Part shown: positions 7,934 to 16,706 of the stretch, one piece after another | Layout of the letters: the number at the start of each line of letters is the position of its first letter | Position numbering within the stretch: position 1 is the first letter of the stretch | DNA from: Nonomuraea fuscirosea | GTDB lineage: Bacteria > Actinomycetota > Actinomycetes > Streptosporangiales > Streptosporangiaceae | Assembly (NCBI RefSeq): GCF_003001935.1 | Contig: NZ_PVNG01000011.1 | Location: 62,001-126,000 of the forward strand | Length of the DNA stretch: 64,000 nt | Reading direction: 5' to 3' | Program-made: the position numbers and the translations under genes | The notes under the pieces: generated by a model | What the model was told of the DNA's origin: nothing | Databases searched by the model: none | The model's input: only the letters and a program-made list of their open reading frames with translations

Positions 7934-9181
7934 ATGGACGGTGCGGTCACCCGCCTGCCGCCGGTGGTGACGGGCGTCGTGCCGTACGCCCTGCTGGCGG
8001 TTCTGGCGGTCGTCACGGTGCCGATCAGGTGGGCGCATGGCACGTCCCCGGCCGTGGACCTGGCTCTGTGCGCGCTGACGGCGGTGTGGATGCTGGGCGG
8101 CTTCACGCTGCGGCCCGCCTGGCGGGAGCGCCCGCCGGCGATGGCGGTGTTCTTCGCCGGGCTGGTCGTGATCATGATGGTGCTGGTGGTCAGGGCGCCG
8201 TGGTTCGGGTTCTTCACGCCCGCCGGCTACATCTTCGCGTTCGAGGTGCTGCCCTGGCCGTGGCGGCAGGTCGGCGTCGCGTCGGTCGCGGTGGTGGCGG
8301 GTACGGCGCAGTCGTACGCGGTGGACATGAGCACCGTCATGGGACTGGTCACGTACGCCGCCGTGGTGGCCGCGAACGCGATCCCCATGTGCGCGTTCGC
8401 CTGGCACGCCCGGCGCGACGACCGGCGCAACGAGGAGCGCCTGCGCGCGCTCGAAGAGGCGCGCGAGGCCAACCGCAGGCTGGAGGAGACCCTGGCGGAG
8501 AACGCCGCCCTGTACGAGCGGCTGGTGGCGCGGGCCAGGGAGGCGGGCGTGCACGACGAGCGGCAGCGGATGGCCAGGGAGATCCACGACACGCTCGCGC
8601 AGGGCTTCACCGGCATCATCAGCCAGCTCCGCGCGGCCGAGCAGGCCGGCGACGACCCGGCGGACCGGCGCCGCCACCTCGCCGCGGCGGCCGGGCTGGC
8701 CAGGGAGAGCCTGTCGGAGGCGCGGCGCTCGGTGGACGCGCTGCGCCCCGAGCCGCTGCGCGCGGCCCGGCTGGAGGAGGCGCTGGCGAGCGTGGCAGGC
8801 CGCTGGTCGGACCTGCACGGCGTTCCGGTACGGGTCACGACGACCGGCACGGCGCGGTCGATGCCGCCGGAGGCCGAGGTCGCGCTGTTGCGGGCCGCGC
8901 AGGAGGCGCTGGCCAACGTGGCCAAGCACGCCGGGGCGACTCGTGTGGGGCTGACCCTGTCATACCTGGAGGACGAGGTGGCGCTGGACGTGCGCGACGA
9001 CGGAAGCGGCTTCGACCCGGCCCGGCTCGGGGGCGACGCCGCCCGCGCCGGATTCGGGCTGGAGGCGATGCGGCAGCGGATCGAGGGGCTGTCCGGCACG
9101 TTGGCGGTCGAGTCGGAGCCGGGCGCCGGCACGGGCATCTCGGCCCGCGTGCCCGCCGCGCGTGAGGAGGCCTGCCCGTGA
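7934..9181 (+). CDS. Membrane sensor histidine kinase, NarL/DesK type
   Basis: A 415-residue kinase. Five to six hydrophobic segments lie between residues 12 and 157, followed by a coiled coil (160-205) and a HisKA_3 box ERQRMAREIHDTLAQG with phospho-acceptor H218. The HATPase_c domain is marked by ALANVAKHAG and VRDDGSGF. There is no large extracellular loop, so the signal is probably sensed in or at the membrane. A GGAGG site precedes the ATG at 7934; the upstream ATG at 7898 lacks one. The stop overlaps the GTG start of the response regulator, indicating translational coupling. A close paralogue lies at 17414. Confidence 0.88.
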   Translation: MDGAVTRLPPVVTGVVPYALLAVLAVVTVPIRWAHGTSPAVDLALCALTAVWMLGGFTLRPAWRERPPAMAVFFAGLVVIMMVLVVRAPWFGFFTPAGYIFAFEVLPWPWRQVGVASVAVVAGTAQSYAVDMSTVMGLVTYAAVVAANAIPMCAFAWHARRDDRRNEERLRALEEAREANRRLEETLAENAALYERLVARAREAGVHDERQRMAREIHDTLAQGFTGIISQLRAAEQAGDDPADRRRHLAAAAGLARESLSEARRSVDALRPEPLRAARLEEALASVAGRWSDLHGVPVRVTTTGTARSMPPEAEVALLRAAQEALANVAKHAGATRVGLTLSYLEDEVALDVRDDGSGFDPARLGGDAARAGFGLEAMRQRIEGLSGTLAVESEPGAGTGISARVPAAREEACP

Positions 9182-9810
9182 TCAGACTGCTGGTCGTCGA
9201 CGACCATCCGGTGGTCAGGGACGGGTTGAGCAGCATGTTCGCCCGCGAACCCGACTTCGAGGTGGTCGGCGAGGCCGGCGACGGGGCCGAGGCGGTCCGG
9301 CTGGCCAGGTCGCTGCGGCCCGACGTGATCCTCATGGACCTGCGCATGCCGGGCACGGACGGCCTCGGCGCGATGCGGGAGCTGGCGCAGGACGGGGGTG
9401 GGGCGCGGGTGCTGGTGCTGACGACGTACGACACCGACAGCCACGTGCTGCCCGCGATCGAGGCCGGCGCCACCGGCTACCTGCTCAAGGACGCGCCCCG
9501 CGACGAGCTGCTGCGCGCGGTCCGGGCCACGGCGCGGGGCGAGGCGGTGCTCGCGCCGTCGGCGGCGGCGCTGCTGATGAGCCGGGTCCGCTCGTCCGCC
9601 ACCGGGCCGCTCAGCCCGCGCGAGCTCGAAGTGCTCCAGCTTGTGGCCGCCGGGGCCACCAACCGGGAGGCGGCGGCGAAGCTGTTCGTCACCGAGGCCA
9701 CGGTGAAGTCGCATCTGCTGAACATCTACGGCAAGCTCGGCGTCGGCGACCGGGCAGCCGCGGTCACCGAGGCGTTCAACCGGGGCCTGCTCGTCCCGCG
9801 CTCCCCCTGA
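9178..9810 (+). CDS. NarL/FixJ-family response regulator
   Basis: A 210-residue regulator with a receiver domain (acidic pair D8-D9, phospho-acceptor D54 in ILMDLRMPG, conserved lysine in LLKDAP) and a C-terminal LuxR-type HTH (LSPRELEVLQLVAAGATNRE, recognition helix ATVKSHLLNIYGKLG). It begins with a GTG overlapping the kinase stop by four bases (GTGA), so it is the cognate partner of the upstream kinase. Targets may include the FAD oxidoreductase upstream, but no binding site was identified. Very similar to the regulator at 18681. Confidence 0.9.
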   Translation: MIRLLVVDDHPVVRDGLSSMFAREPDFEVVGEAGDGAEAVRLARSLRPDVILMDLRMPGTDGLGAMRELAQDGGGARVLVLTTYDTDSHVLPAIEAGATGYLLKDAPRDELLRAVRATARGEAVLAPSAAALLMSRVRSSATGPLSPRELEVLQLVAAGATNREAAAKLFVTEATVKSHLLNIYGKLGVGDRAAAVTEAFNRGLLVPRSP

Positions 9811-9848
9811 GCGGTCCCGCGTTCTCCCTGAGCGGTCCCGCGTTCCCC
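9807..9848. repeat. 21-bp tandem repeat at a gene end
   Basis: CTGAGCGGTCCCGCGTTC-type units at 9807-9827 and 9828-9848, with a degenerate continuation on either side. The first unit contains the TGA of the response regulator gene. Confidence 0.75.
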
Positions 9849-9867
9849 TTGAGAGGTTGTCGGGTTT

Positions 9868-10524
9868 TCAGCGGATCTCGGCCATGACGCGTCGCATGTC
9901 GGAGACGGCGCGCAGGGTGCCGCCGAGGGTGCCGGTCACCTTCGAACGCCCGGTCCTCGGCAGGTAGTCCACCCGCACCTCGTCGATCCGCCAGCCGGCC
10001 GAGGCGGCGCGCAGCACCATCTCCAGCGGGTAGCCGAAGCGGCGGTCGGTCAGCGCGAGGTCCAGCAGCGCCAGGCGGTTCGCCGCCCGCATGGGGCCGA
10101 GGTCGTGCAGCGGCGCACCCGTACGGCGGCGCAGGTTCGCGGCCAGCACGGCGTTGCCCAGCCGCGCGTGCCGGGGCCAGGCGCCCGCGCCCCGGGGCGT
10201 ACGCCGTCCCATGACCAGGTCGGCGCGCCCGTCGAGCACCGGGTCGGCCACCCGGGGCAACTGGCCGGGGTCGAGCGAGGCGTCGGCGTCCATGAAGCAG
10301 ACCAGGTCGGCGGTGGCGGCGAGCAGCCCGGCATGGCAGGCGGCGCCGAAGCCGCGCGCGGGCTCGTGCACCACGAGCGCGCCGAAGTCGGCGGCGACCT
10401 CGGCCGACCGGTCCGTGGAGCCGTTGTCGACCACGATCGGCCGGTAGCCGGCGGGCATGCGGCCGAGCACCCAGCCGAGCGCGTCCTCCTCGTTCAGGCA
10501 GGGCAGAATCACGTCCACCGTCAT
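9868..10524 (-). CDS. Family 2 glycosyltransferase
   Basis: A 218-residue GT-A enzyme. ILPCLNEED at residues 5-13 and VVDNGSTDRS near 31-40 are typical family 2 nucleotide-sugar contacts; MDADASLDP near 78 supplies the metal-binding acidic motif. No transmembrane helices are evident, unlike the longer DPM1-like proteins. It is 43 bp downstream of the epimerase gene on the same strand and probably forms an operon with it, with three plus-strand genes (11744-14347) on the other side of the shared promoter region. Together they look like a small glycan or glycolipid assembly set. The sugar donor is unknown. Confidence 0.85.
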   Translation of the reverse strand: MTVDVILPCLNEEDALGWVLGRMPAGYRPIVVDNGSTDRSAEVAADFGALVVHEPARGFGAACHAGLLAATADLVCFMDADASLDPGQLPRVADPVLDGRADLVMGRRTPRGAGAWPRHARLGNAVLAANLRRRTGAPLHDLGPMRAANRLALLDLALTDRRFGYPLEMVLRAASAGWRIDEVRVDYLPRTGRSKVTGTLGGTLRAVSDMRRVMAEIR

Positions 10525-10567
10525 GATCGGCGGGCCTCCTCGTTGCGGCGGTGCGGGATCACGTACT

Positions 10568-11614
10568 TCATGACCAGGCGAACTCCTTCACGCCCGCCTC
10601 GAAGCCGATCTCGGCGTGGAAGCCGAGCTCGGTCCTGGCCCGGGCGGCCGAGGCGACGATGTGGCGGACGTCGCCGAGCCGGTAGGCGCCGGTCACCTGC
10701 GGCTCGGGCCCGCCGCGCTCGGCCGCCAGCGCGGCGGCCATGTCGCCCACGGTGTGCGGGGTGCCGGAGGCGATGTTCCAGGCCCGCAGCTCACCGGCCG
10801 GCACGGTCGCCGGAACCGCCGCCGTCACAGCAGCCGGCACAGTCGTCGGCTCGGTCGGCCCGGTCGGCGCGGTCGCCGACATGGCCGCGAGGTTGGCCCT
10901 GGCCACGTCCCTGACGTGCACGAAGTCACGCCGCTGGCGGCCGTCCTCGAACACCTTCGGCGCCCGGCCCGCCTCCAGCTCGGAGCGGAAGATCGCGGCC
11001 ACCCCGGCGTAGGGCGTGTCGCGCGGCATACGCGGCCCGTAGACGTTGTGGTACCGCAGCGCCGCAACTCTCCCGCCGGTCTGCCTGGCCCAGTTGGCGG
11101 CCAGGTGCTCCTGCGCGAGCTTGCTGGTGGCGTAGGCGTTGCGCGGATCGGGCTGGGCGTCCTCGTCGATCTCGGCGCTGGTCAGCGGCGCGCCGCAGCG
11201 CGGGCAGGGCGGCTCGAACCGGCCGCGCTCCAGGTCGTCCACGGTCCGCGGCCCCGGCCGGACCCGGCCGTGCTCGGCGCACTCGTAGCGGCCCTCGCCG
11301 TAGATCACCATCGAGGAGGCCAGCACCAGCCGGCCGATCCCGTGCCTGGCCATGGCGGCGAGCAGGACGGCCGTGCCGTACACGTTGACGCGGGCGTAGT
11401 CGGGCAGGTCGGAGACGTCCACGCCGAGCCCGACCTTGGCCGCCTGGTGCACCACGACGTCCGCGCCGGGCAGCAGCGCGTCGAGGACGTCCGAGTCCTG
11501 GACGTCCTGGCCGTTGCGCAGGTCGAGACCGACGACGTCGTGATGCGCCGCCTCCAGCGCCTCGGCCACGTGCCCGCCGATGAAACCGGCCGAGCCGGTG
11601 ACCAACACTCTCAT
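10568..11614 (-). CDS. NAD-dependent sugar epimerase/dehydratase with a cysteine-rich insert
   Basis: A 348-residue extended short-chain dehydrogenase. It has the NAD-binding GSAGFIGGH at 7-15, a serine-rich strand LASSMVIYGEG before the insert, and the active-site YATSK after it. Between them is an insert with C-x-EHG and CPRCG. A similar insert is known to me from actinobacterial dTDP-L-rhamnose 4-epimerase-like proteins and could bind zinc. There is also an unusual threonine/alanine-rich loop (TAPTGPTEPTTVPAAVTAAV) before the C-terminal domain, probably lineage-specific. The start at 11614 gives the canonical MRVLVTG N-terminus. Likely role: nucleotide-sugar epimerisation for the adjacent glycosyltransferases. 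Confidence 0.85.
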   Translation of the reverse strand: MRVLVTGSAGFIGGHVAEALEAAHHDVVGLDLRNGQDVQDSDVLDALLPGADVVVHQAAKVGLGVDVSDLPDYARVNVYGTAVLLAAMARHGIGRLVLASSMVIYGEGRYECAEHGRVRPGPRTVDDLERGRFEPPCPRCGAPLTSAEIDEDAQPDPRNAYATSKLAQEHLAANWARQTGGRVAALRYHNVYGPRMPRDTPYAGVAAIFRSELEAGRAPKVFEDGRQRRDFVHVRDVARANLAAMSATAPTGPTEPTTVPAAVTAAVPATVPAGELRAWNIASGTPHTVGDMAAALAAERGGPEPQVTGAYRLGDVRHIVASAARARTELGFHAEIGFEAGVKEFAWS

Positions 11615-11662
11615 GCCGCCGACGCTAGGCCGCCGGACCGCTTGCCATAAGGGACGTTCGCA

Positions 11663-11691
11663 GTTCGTAAGGCTTCTTACGGAGATCGAAC
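11663..11691. promoter_or_regulatory. Nested inverted repeats in a divergent promoter region
   Basis: CGTAAG-GCTT-CTTACG (11666-11681) is flanked by GTTCG (11663-11667) and CGAAC (11687-11691). It lies between the divergent epimerase (start 11614) and the membrane glycosyltransferase-like gene (start 11744), a plausible regulator site or the base of a hairpin. The regulator is unknown. Confidence 0.35.
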
Positions 11692-11743
11692 GGAGAGCGC
11701 ACAGGCGGCCGTGAAGGGGGTCGCGGATGCGAGGCTGCCGCCT

Positions 11744-13228
11744 GTGAGCCGGAACACGTACGTGACAGGGGCGGTGCTCGTCCTCCTGGCGGCCACCGTG
11801 GCCGGGATGGTGACGGGGCCGCCCCGCCTGGGCTGGTACCTGACCGCCTGGGCGCTGTTCTGCGCGGCTCTGTGGCTGTCCAGGCGGGTGCCGGAGCGGC
11901 GGCTGACCGCGCTCGTCGTCGGCGGCGGGCTCCTGCTGGCCGCGATCGGGCTGGTCGCGCCGCCGAGCAGCAGCACCGACTCCTTCCGGTACGTCTGGGA
12001 CGGCAAGGTGCAGGCCGCGGGCATCTCGCCCTACGACCACCCGCCGTCCGACCCGGCGCTGGCCGGGCTGCGCGACGGATGGCTCTTCCCCGCCGACTGC
12101 GCCGGGCCCGGCCTCTACCCGCTGCCGGACGGCGGCTGCACCCGGATCAACCGCCCCACCGTGCCGACGATCTATCCGCCGCTCGCCCAGGGTTACTTCC
12201 TGCTGGTGCACTGGCTGTCGCCGGAGGGGTCGCGGCACAAGGCCCTCCAGCTCGGCGGCTGGGCGATGGCCGTGCTCACGCTGCTCACGCTGTGCCGGCT
12301 GGCGGGCGCGCGGCGGGCGGCGCTCTGGGCGTGGTGCCCCGCCGTGCCGGTCGAGGCGGTGAACAACGCGCACGTCGACATGGTGGGCGTGCTGCTGGTG
12401 GCGCTGGCCTTCTGGACCGTACGGGGGCGCGGCGGGCCGCCGGTCGCACCGGCGTCCGGGGCGCCGGGGGGACTCTGGGCGCGCGGGGCGCTGCTGGGCG
12501 GCGCCGTGGCGGCCAAGCTGCTGCCCGCGACGGCGCTCGTGGGCTCGCTGTCCGGCGTGCTGGCGAACGGGGTGGCGTGGCGGCGGCTGCTCCGGGTCGG
12601 GGTGCCGGCGGCGGCCGTGGTCGGGCTGTCGTACGTGCCTTACGTGCTGGCCTCGGGCCCCGCGGTGGCGGGTTACCTGCCCGGCTACCTCGAGGAGGAG
12701 CGCTACGAGGGCGGCGGCAACCGTTACCTGGTCCTGCGGCTGCTCCTGCCGGACGCGTGGGCGCCGTACGCGGCGATCGGGGTCCTGGCGCTGGTCATCC
12801 TGGCCGTCCTGCGGTACGGCCGCCAGGAGCGGCCGTGGCTGGGCGCGCTGGTCGTCAGCGGCTCGCTGCTGCTGCTGTTCACCCCCGGCTACTCCTGGTA
12901 CGCGCTGCTGGTCGTCGCGCTGGCCGCCATGACGGGCCGGTGGGAGTGGCTGGGCGCGGCCCTGGCGGGCGCCATCGCCTACGTGGACGGCCCGATGGGC
13001 GCCGGCATCCTCGCAACCGTCTTCTACGCCGCGGCCGTGGTGGCCGTGCTGATCGGCTGGGCCGTACGCCGCCCCAGTGGAAGGACTGAGCACGCTGAGC
13101 ATTCCCGATCATCTGCCACAGATCCTGATCATCGCCAAGGAACCGGTGCCCGGCCGGGTCAAGACCCGGCTGACCCCGCCGTTCAGTCAGGAGGAGGCCG
13201 CGGCCCTGGCGCTGGCCTCGCTCCGTGA
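11744..13228 (+). CDS. Polytopic membrane protein, GT87/mannosyltransferase-like
   Basis: About 494 residues with some ten to twelve hydrophobic segments. The conserved block DSFRYVWDGKVQAAGISPY followed by TIYPPLAQ is typical of polyprenyl-phosphate-sugar-dependent GT-C enzymes of the GT87/GT39-like group, which use lipid-linked mannose on the outer membrane face. The start is uncertain: GTG at 11744 or GTG at 11711. The last ~50 codons (from about 13077) lie inside the next gene in another frame and look non-native; the neighbouring frame would stop at 13089 after a single-base shift. So the 3' end may be frameshifted or mis-sequenced. Confidence 0.75.
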   Translation: MSRNTYVTGAVLVLLAATVAGMVTGPPRLGWYLTAWALFCAALWLSRRVPERRLTALVVGGGLLLAAIGLVAPPSSSTDSFRYVWDGKVQAAGISPYDHPPSDPALAGLRDGWLFPADCAGPGLYPLPDGGCTRINRPTVPTIYPPLAQGYFLLVHWLSPEGSRHKALQLGGWAMAVLTLLTLCRLAGARRAALWAWCPAVPVEAVNNAHVDMVGVLLVALAFWTVRGRGGPPVAPASGAPGGLWARGALLGGAVAAKLLPATALVGSLSGVLANGVAWRRLLRVGVPAAAVVGLSYVPYVLASGPAVAGYLPGYLEEERYEGGGNRYLVLRLLLPDAWAPYAAIGVLALVILAVLRYGRQERPWLGALVVSGSLLLLFTPGYSWYALLVVALAAMTGRWEWLGAALAGAIAYVDGPMGAGILATVFYAAAVVAVLIGWAVRRPSGRTEHAEHSRSSATDPDHRQGTGARPGQDPADPAVQSGGGRGPGAGLAP

Positions 13229-13739
13229 CAGTCTGCGGGCGGTGGCGGCGACGCCGGCCACGCAGCGGGTGCTGGCCCTGGACGGCCTGCCGGGCGGCTG
13301 GCTGCCGGAGGAGTTCGTGGTGATCCCGCAGCGCGGCGACGGCCTGGACGAGCGCCTGGCCGCGGCCTTCTCCGACACGCACCGGCTGCGGCCGGGCCCG
13401 ATCGTGCTGATCGGCATGGACACCCCGCAGGTCACGCCGGAGCTGCTGAGCGAGGCGGGGGAGGCGCTGGCGGAGCACGACGCGGTCTACGGCCCGGCCG
13501 CCGACGGCGGGTTCTGGCTGCTCGGCCTGCGCAGGCCCGACCCGGAACTGCTGCTGGGTGTGCCCATGTCGCATCCGGAGACCGGCAAGTTCCAGCTCGA
13601 CCGGCTGGACCGCGCGGAGCTGACCGTCCACCAGCTGCCCGAGCTGATCGACGTCGACACGGCGGCGGACGCCGACGCGGTGGCCGCGCAGGCACCGGCG
13701 TCCTGCTTCGCCGCCGAACTGAGGAGGCTGGGCCGATGA
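13077..13739 (+). CDS. DUF2064 / TIGR04282-family glycosyltransferase
   Basis: A 220-residue GT-A-fold protein with the family hallmark ILIIAKEPVPGRVKTRLTPPF near the N-terminus and VLIGMDTPQVTPELL at about 118-132, where the acidic pair binds nucleotide-sugar and metal. Members of this group are often encoded next to family 2 glycosyltransferases and methyltransferases, as here. The GTG at 13077 is used although no good ribosome binding site precedes it; the conserved block begins by residue 15, so the start cannot be much later. It overlaps the upstream gene by 152 bp in another frame and the downstream methyltransferase by four bases. Confidence 0.8.
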   Translation: MEGLSTLSIPDHLPQILIIAKEPVPGRVKTRLTPPFSQEEAAALALASLRDSLRAVAATPATQRVLALDGLPGGWLPEEFVVIPQRGDGLDERLAAAFSDTHRLRPGPIVLIGMDTPQVTPELLSEAGEALAEHDAVYGPAADGGFWLLGLRRPDPELLLGVPMSHPETGKFQLDRLDRAELTVHQLPELIDVDTAADADAVAAQAPASCFAAELRRLGR

Positions 13740-14347
13740 TCGGCGAGCTGTACGCCGACGCGCTCGCCGGGGAGAGCGCCGAGATCGAGTACGTGGACGG
13801 CACCCGCGTCACGCTGGAGGCCGCGCGCTGGTTCGAGCCGATCGACGGGGACGAGGAACTGCTGAGCCGGTGCGCCAGTCCGACGCTGGACATCGGCTCG
13901 GGCCCCGGACGCCTGACGGCGGCGCTGACCCGTCGCGGCGTGACCTCGCTCGGCATCGACATCACGCCGCGCGCCGTCGCCCTGACCCGCCGCGCCGGCG
14001 GGTTCGCCCTGCTCCGTGACGTGTTCGACGACATTCCCGGCAGCGGCCGCTGGGCGACCGCGCTGCTCGCCGACGGCAACATCGGCATCGGCGGCAACCC
14101 CGAGACGCTGCTGCGCCGGGTCAGGCAGCTCATCAGGCCGGGCGGCACGGTCCTGGCCGAGGTGGCGCCGCCGGGAACGCGCAGCCGGGTGGACCGGGTC
14201 CGGCTGCGCAGAGGGCAGCTGGCCGGCGAGTGGTTCGCCTGGGCGACGGTTTCGGCGAGCGACCTGCCTCGGGTGGCGCGGGCGGGCGGCTTCGACGGCG
14301 CCGACCACTGGAACGCCGACGGCCGCTGGCTGGCCCGGCTCTACTGA
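13736..14347 (+). CDS. Class I SAM-dependent methyltransferase
   Basis: A 203-residue Rossmann-type methyltransferase with motif I LDIGSGPGRLTAAL at about 50-63, an acidic residue after strand 2 in GIDITPRAV, and GGTVLAEVAPPG as the post-motif strand. The start overlaps the upstream stop (ATGA), so it is translationally coupled to the DUF2064 glycosyltransferase and probably methylates the product of that pathway. Ribosome binding is provided by GGAGG inside the upstream gene. The substrate is not determinable. The 3' end is followed immediately by a 15-bp tandem repeat. Confidence 0.85.
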   Translation: MIGELYADALAGESAEIEYVDGTRVTLEAARWFEPIDGDEELLSRCASPTLDIGSGPGRLTAALTRRGVTSLGIDITPRAVALTRRAGGFALLRDVFDDIPGSGRWATALLADGNIGIGGNPETLLRRVRQLIRPGGTVLAEVAPPGTRSRVDRVRLRRGQLAGEWFAWATVSASDLPRVARAGGFDGADHWNADGRWLARLY

Positions 14348-14348
14348 C

Positions 14349-14423
14349 CCGGCTCAATGGGGACCGGCTCAATGGGGACCGGCTCAATGGGGACCGGCTC
14401 AATGGGGACCGGGTCGATGAGGA
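14349..14423. repeat. 15-bp tandem repeat, five units
   Basis: Four exact copies of CCGGCTCAATGGGGA (14349-14408) and one degenerate copy (14409-14423). They begin two bases after the methyltransferase stop. The period is a multiple of three, but no convincing gene uses it. Not CRISPR: there are no spacers. Confidence 0.9.
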
Positions 14424-14517
14424 GGGCGGCTGATGGGACGGGGCCTGATGGGGATCGGGGCATGCCGATGGCGCGACGGTGGTGGGCCGCCGCGCCGCCG
14501 GAGATCCGCCCAGAGGG

Positions 14518-15513
14518 TCAGCTCGCGCTACAGGAGACCGTGGGCCAGGTGTAGTTGCCGTTGTGCTGGATCGTCACCCCCCAGTTGTTCCCGCTGCCGT
14601 TGGGTCTGGCGCTCAGCACCTGGGCGCTGGGATAACTGGCGCTGATGTTCCAGGTGGCCAGGACCTTCGCCGGGGACGGCACGTTCATCGTGACGGTCCA
14701 GTTGCTCGAACCGCTGACGGCGACGTTGAGGTTGTACCGGTCGCTCCACTGCTCACCGGCGGAGAGCGTCGCGGTGCAGCCGCCGCCCCCTCCTCCTCCG
14801 CCGCCACCACCGCCACCGCCGCCTCCGCCACCGGAGCCGCCGATCGTGATGTTGGAGTTGCCGCTGCTCTGGTAACCCTCGGTCGCCATGATCATGTAGT
14901 CGTGGTTGCCCAGGCTCATGCCGTTGCGGGCCCAGGCGTCGAAGTGGTTGCCGGCGGTGATGGTGCCGCCGGTCTTCTTCTGTTGCCGTACGCTCCAGTA
15001 CTGGTTGAAGGTCCTGGTGCCCTCGATCGAGGGGGCGTTGTAGCGGGTGGTCTGGTAGATGTCGTACGTGCCGCCGTCACTGGTGACCGTGCCCTTGTAC
15101 GTCCCCGTAGGCCGGTAGGTGCCCCAGTTGTCGACGATGTAGTACTCCACCAGCGGATTCCTGGTCCACCCGTAGAGGGTCAGGTAGGCGTTCCCCGACG
15201 GGTTGAAACTGCCCGAGTAGCTGACGGTCCTCCGTCCGCCGGGGTTCCAGCCCTTGCCGGCGACGAAGTTGCCGGTGTTGCGCCAGGACGTGCTGTAGTT
15301 GCCGCCGGATCCCAGATCCATGGAGACCGTTCCGGCACTGTCGGTCCAGAACGAGTAGAAGTAGCCGTTGTTGGTGCCGGTCTGGTTGGAGTTGATGGGA
15401 GCCGCGTGGGCGATGCCGGGCGTCATCGCCGTGGCCGCGACCAGGGCGACGACGCAGACGCGGCTGACGAGCCGTCTGACGCGGCCCTTCGAGGGAGCGG
15501 GGGAGTCGTTCAT
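14518..15513 (-). CDS. Secreted GH11 endo-1,4-beta-xylanase with CBM2
   Basis: A 331-residue extracellular enzyme that cleaves xylan internally. Signal peptide 1-37 (cleavage after AHA). GH11 domain about 40-225 with catalytic nucleophile E123 in PLVEYYIVDNW and acid/base E212 in MIMATEGYQSSG. A glycine-only linker of about 19 residues follows, and then a family 2 carbohydrate-binding module (about 248-331) bounded by the usual cysteine pair (CTATL near its start, VSCSAS at the end) and with exposed tryptophans. Linkers in such enzymes are normally Gly/Ser or Pro/Thr mixtures, so this pure glycine tract is odd. GAAA-N-TTTC-type sites upstream suggest xylan-responsive control. Confidence 0.95.
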   Translation of the reverse strand: MNDSPAPSKGRVRRLVSRVCVVALVAATAMTPGIAHAAPINSNQTGTNNGYFYSFWTDSAGTVSMDLGSGGNYSTSWRNTGNFVAGKGWNPGGRRTVSYSGSFNPSGNAYLTLYGWTRNPLVEYYIVDNWGTYRPTGTYKGTVTSDGGTYDIYQTTRYNAPSIEGTRTFNQYWSVRQQKKTGGTITAGNHFDAWARNGMSLGNHDYMIMATEGYQSSGNSNITIGGSGGGGGGGGGGGGGGGGGGCTATLSAGEQWSDRYNLNVAVSGSSNWTVTMNVPSPAKVLATWNISASYPSAQVLSARPNGSGNNWGVTIQHNGNYTWPTVSCSAS

Positions 15514-15539
15514 GTGACGGTGCTACCTCCCGTCGATGT

Positions 15540-15657
15540 CGAAACTATCGGCGTTTCGGCGAAAGTATCGGCCCGGTTTCCCGAGGCTGTCAACGGAGCC
15601 CGTCAAGGTGAGCGATCCCGCTCTGGTCAGGGGTGTCACAGGGTCGTGAAAGTTTCA
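15540..15657. promoter_or_regulatory. Three GAAA-N-(T/A)TTC-like sites upstream of the xylanase
   Basis: CGAAACTATCG (15540-15550) and CGAAAGTATCG (15560-15570) are direct copies 20 bp apart, two helical turns. A perfect palindrome TGAAAGTTTCA is at 15647-15657. Comparable GAAA/TTTC palindromes are known upstream of Streptomyces xylanase genes. They lie 27 to 144 bp before the xylanase start and are the best candidates for its repressor sites. The 280-bp gap holds no other feature I can support. Confidence 0.5.
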
Positions 15658-15793
15658 AGAATGATCCGAAAATTGCCGTTGCGTACGTACGTGTCAATCA
15701 ACCGAACGGTGGGTTCCAGGATCCGCCGCAGCCACCCCTGACGGTGGCCGTCGGGACGATTCGCCCAGGACGCCGCCGGAAGATCCTTGAGTC

Positions 15794-16705
<912 letters not shown>

Positions 16706-16706
16706 C

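Noticed and set aside
6044..8929. 961-codon minus-strand open frame over the oxidoreductase and kinase genes
   Set aside because: Spans two clear plus-strand genes and their gap, and shows no recognisable domain.
14349..14423. Regular 15-bp repeat considered as a CRISPR array
   Set aside because: Units are contiguous without spacers, 15 bp is too short, and no cas gene is present.
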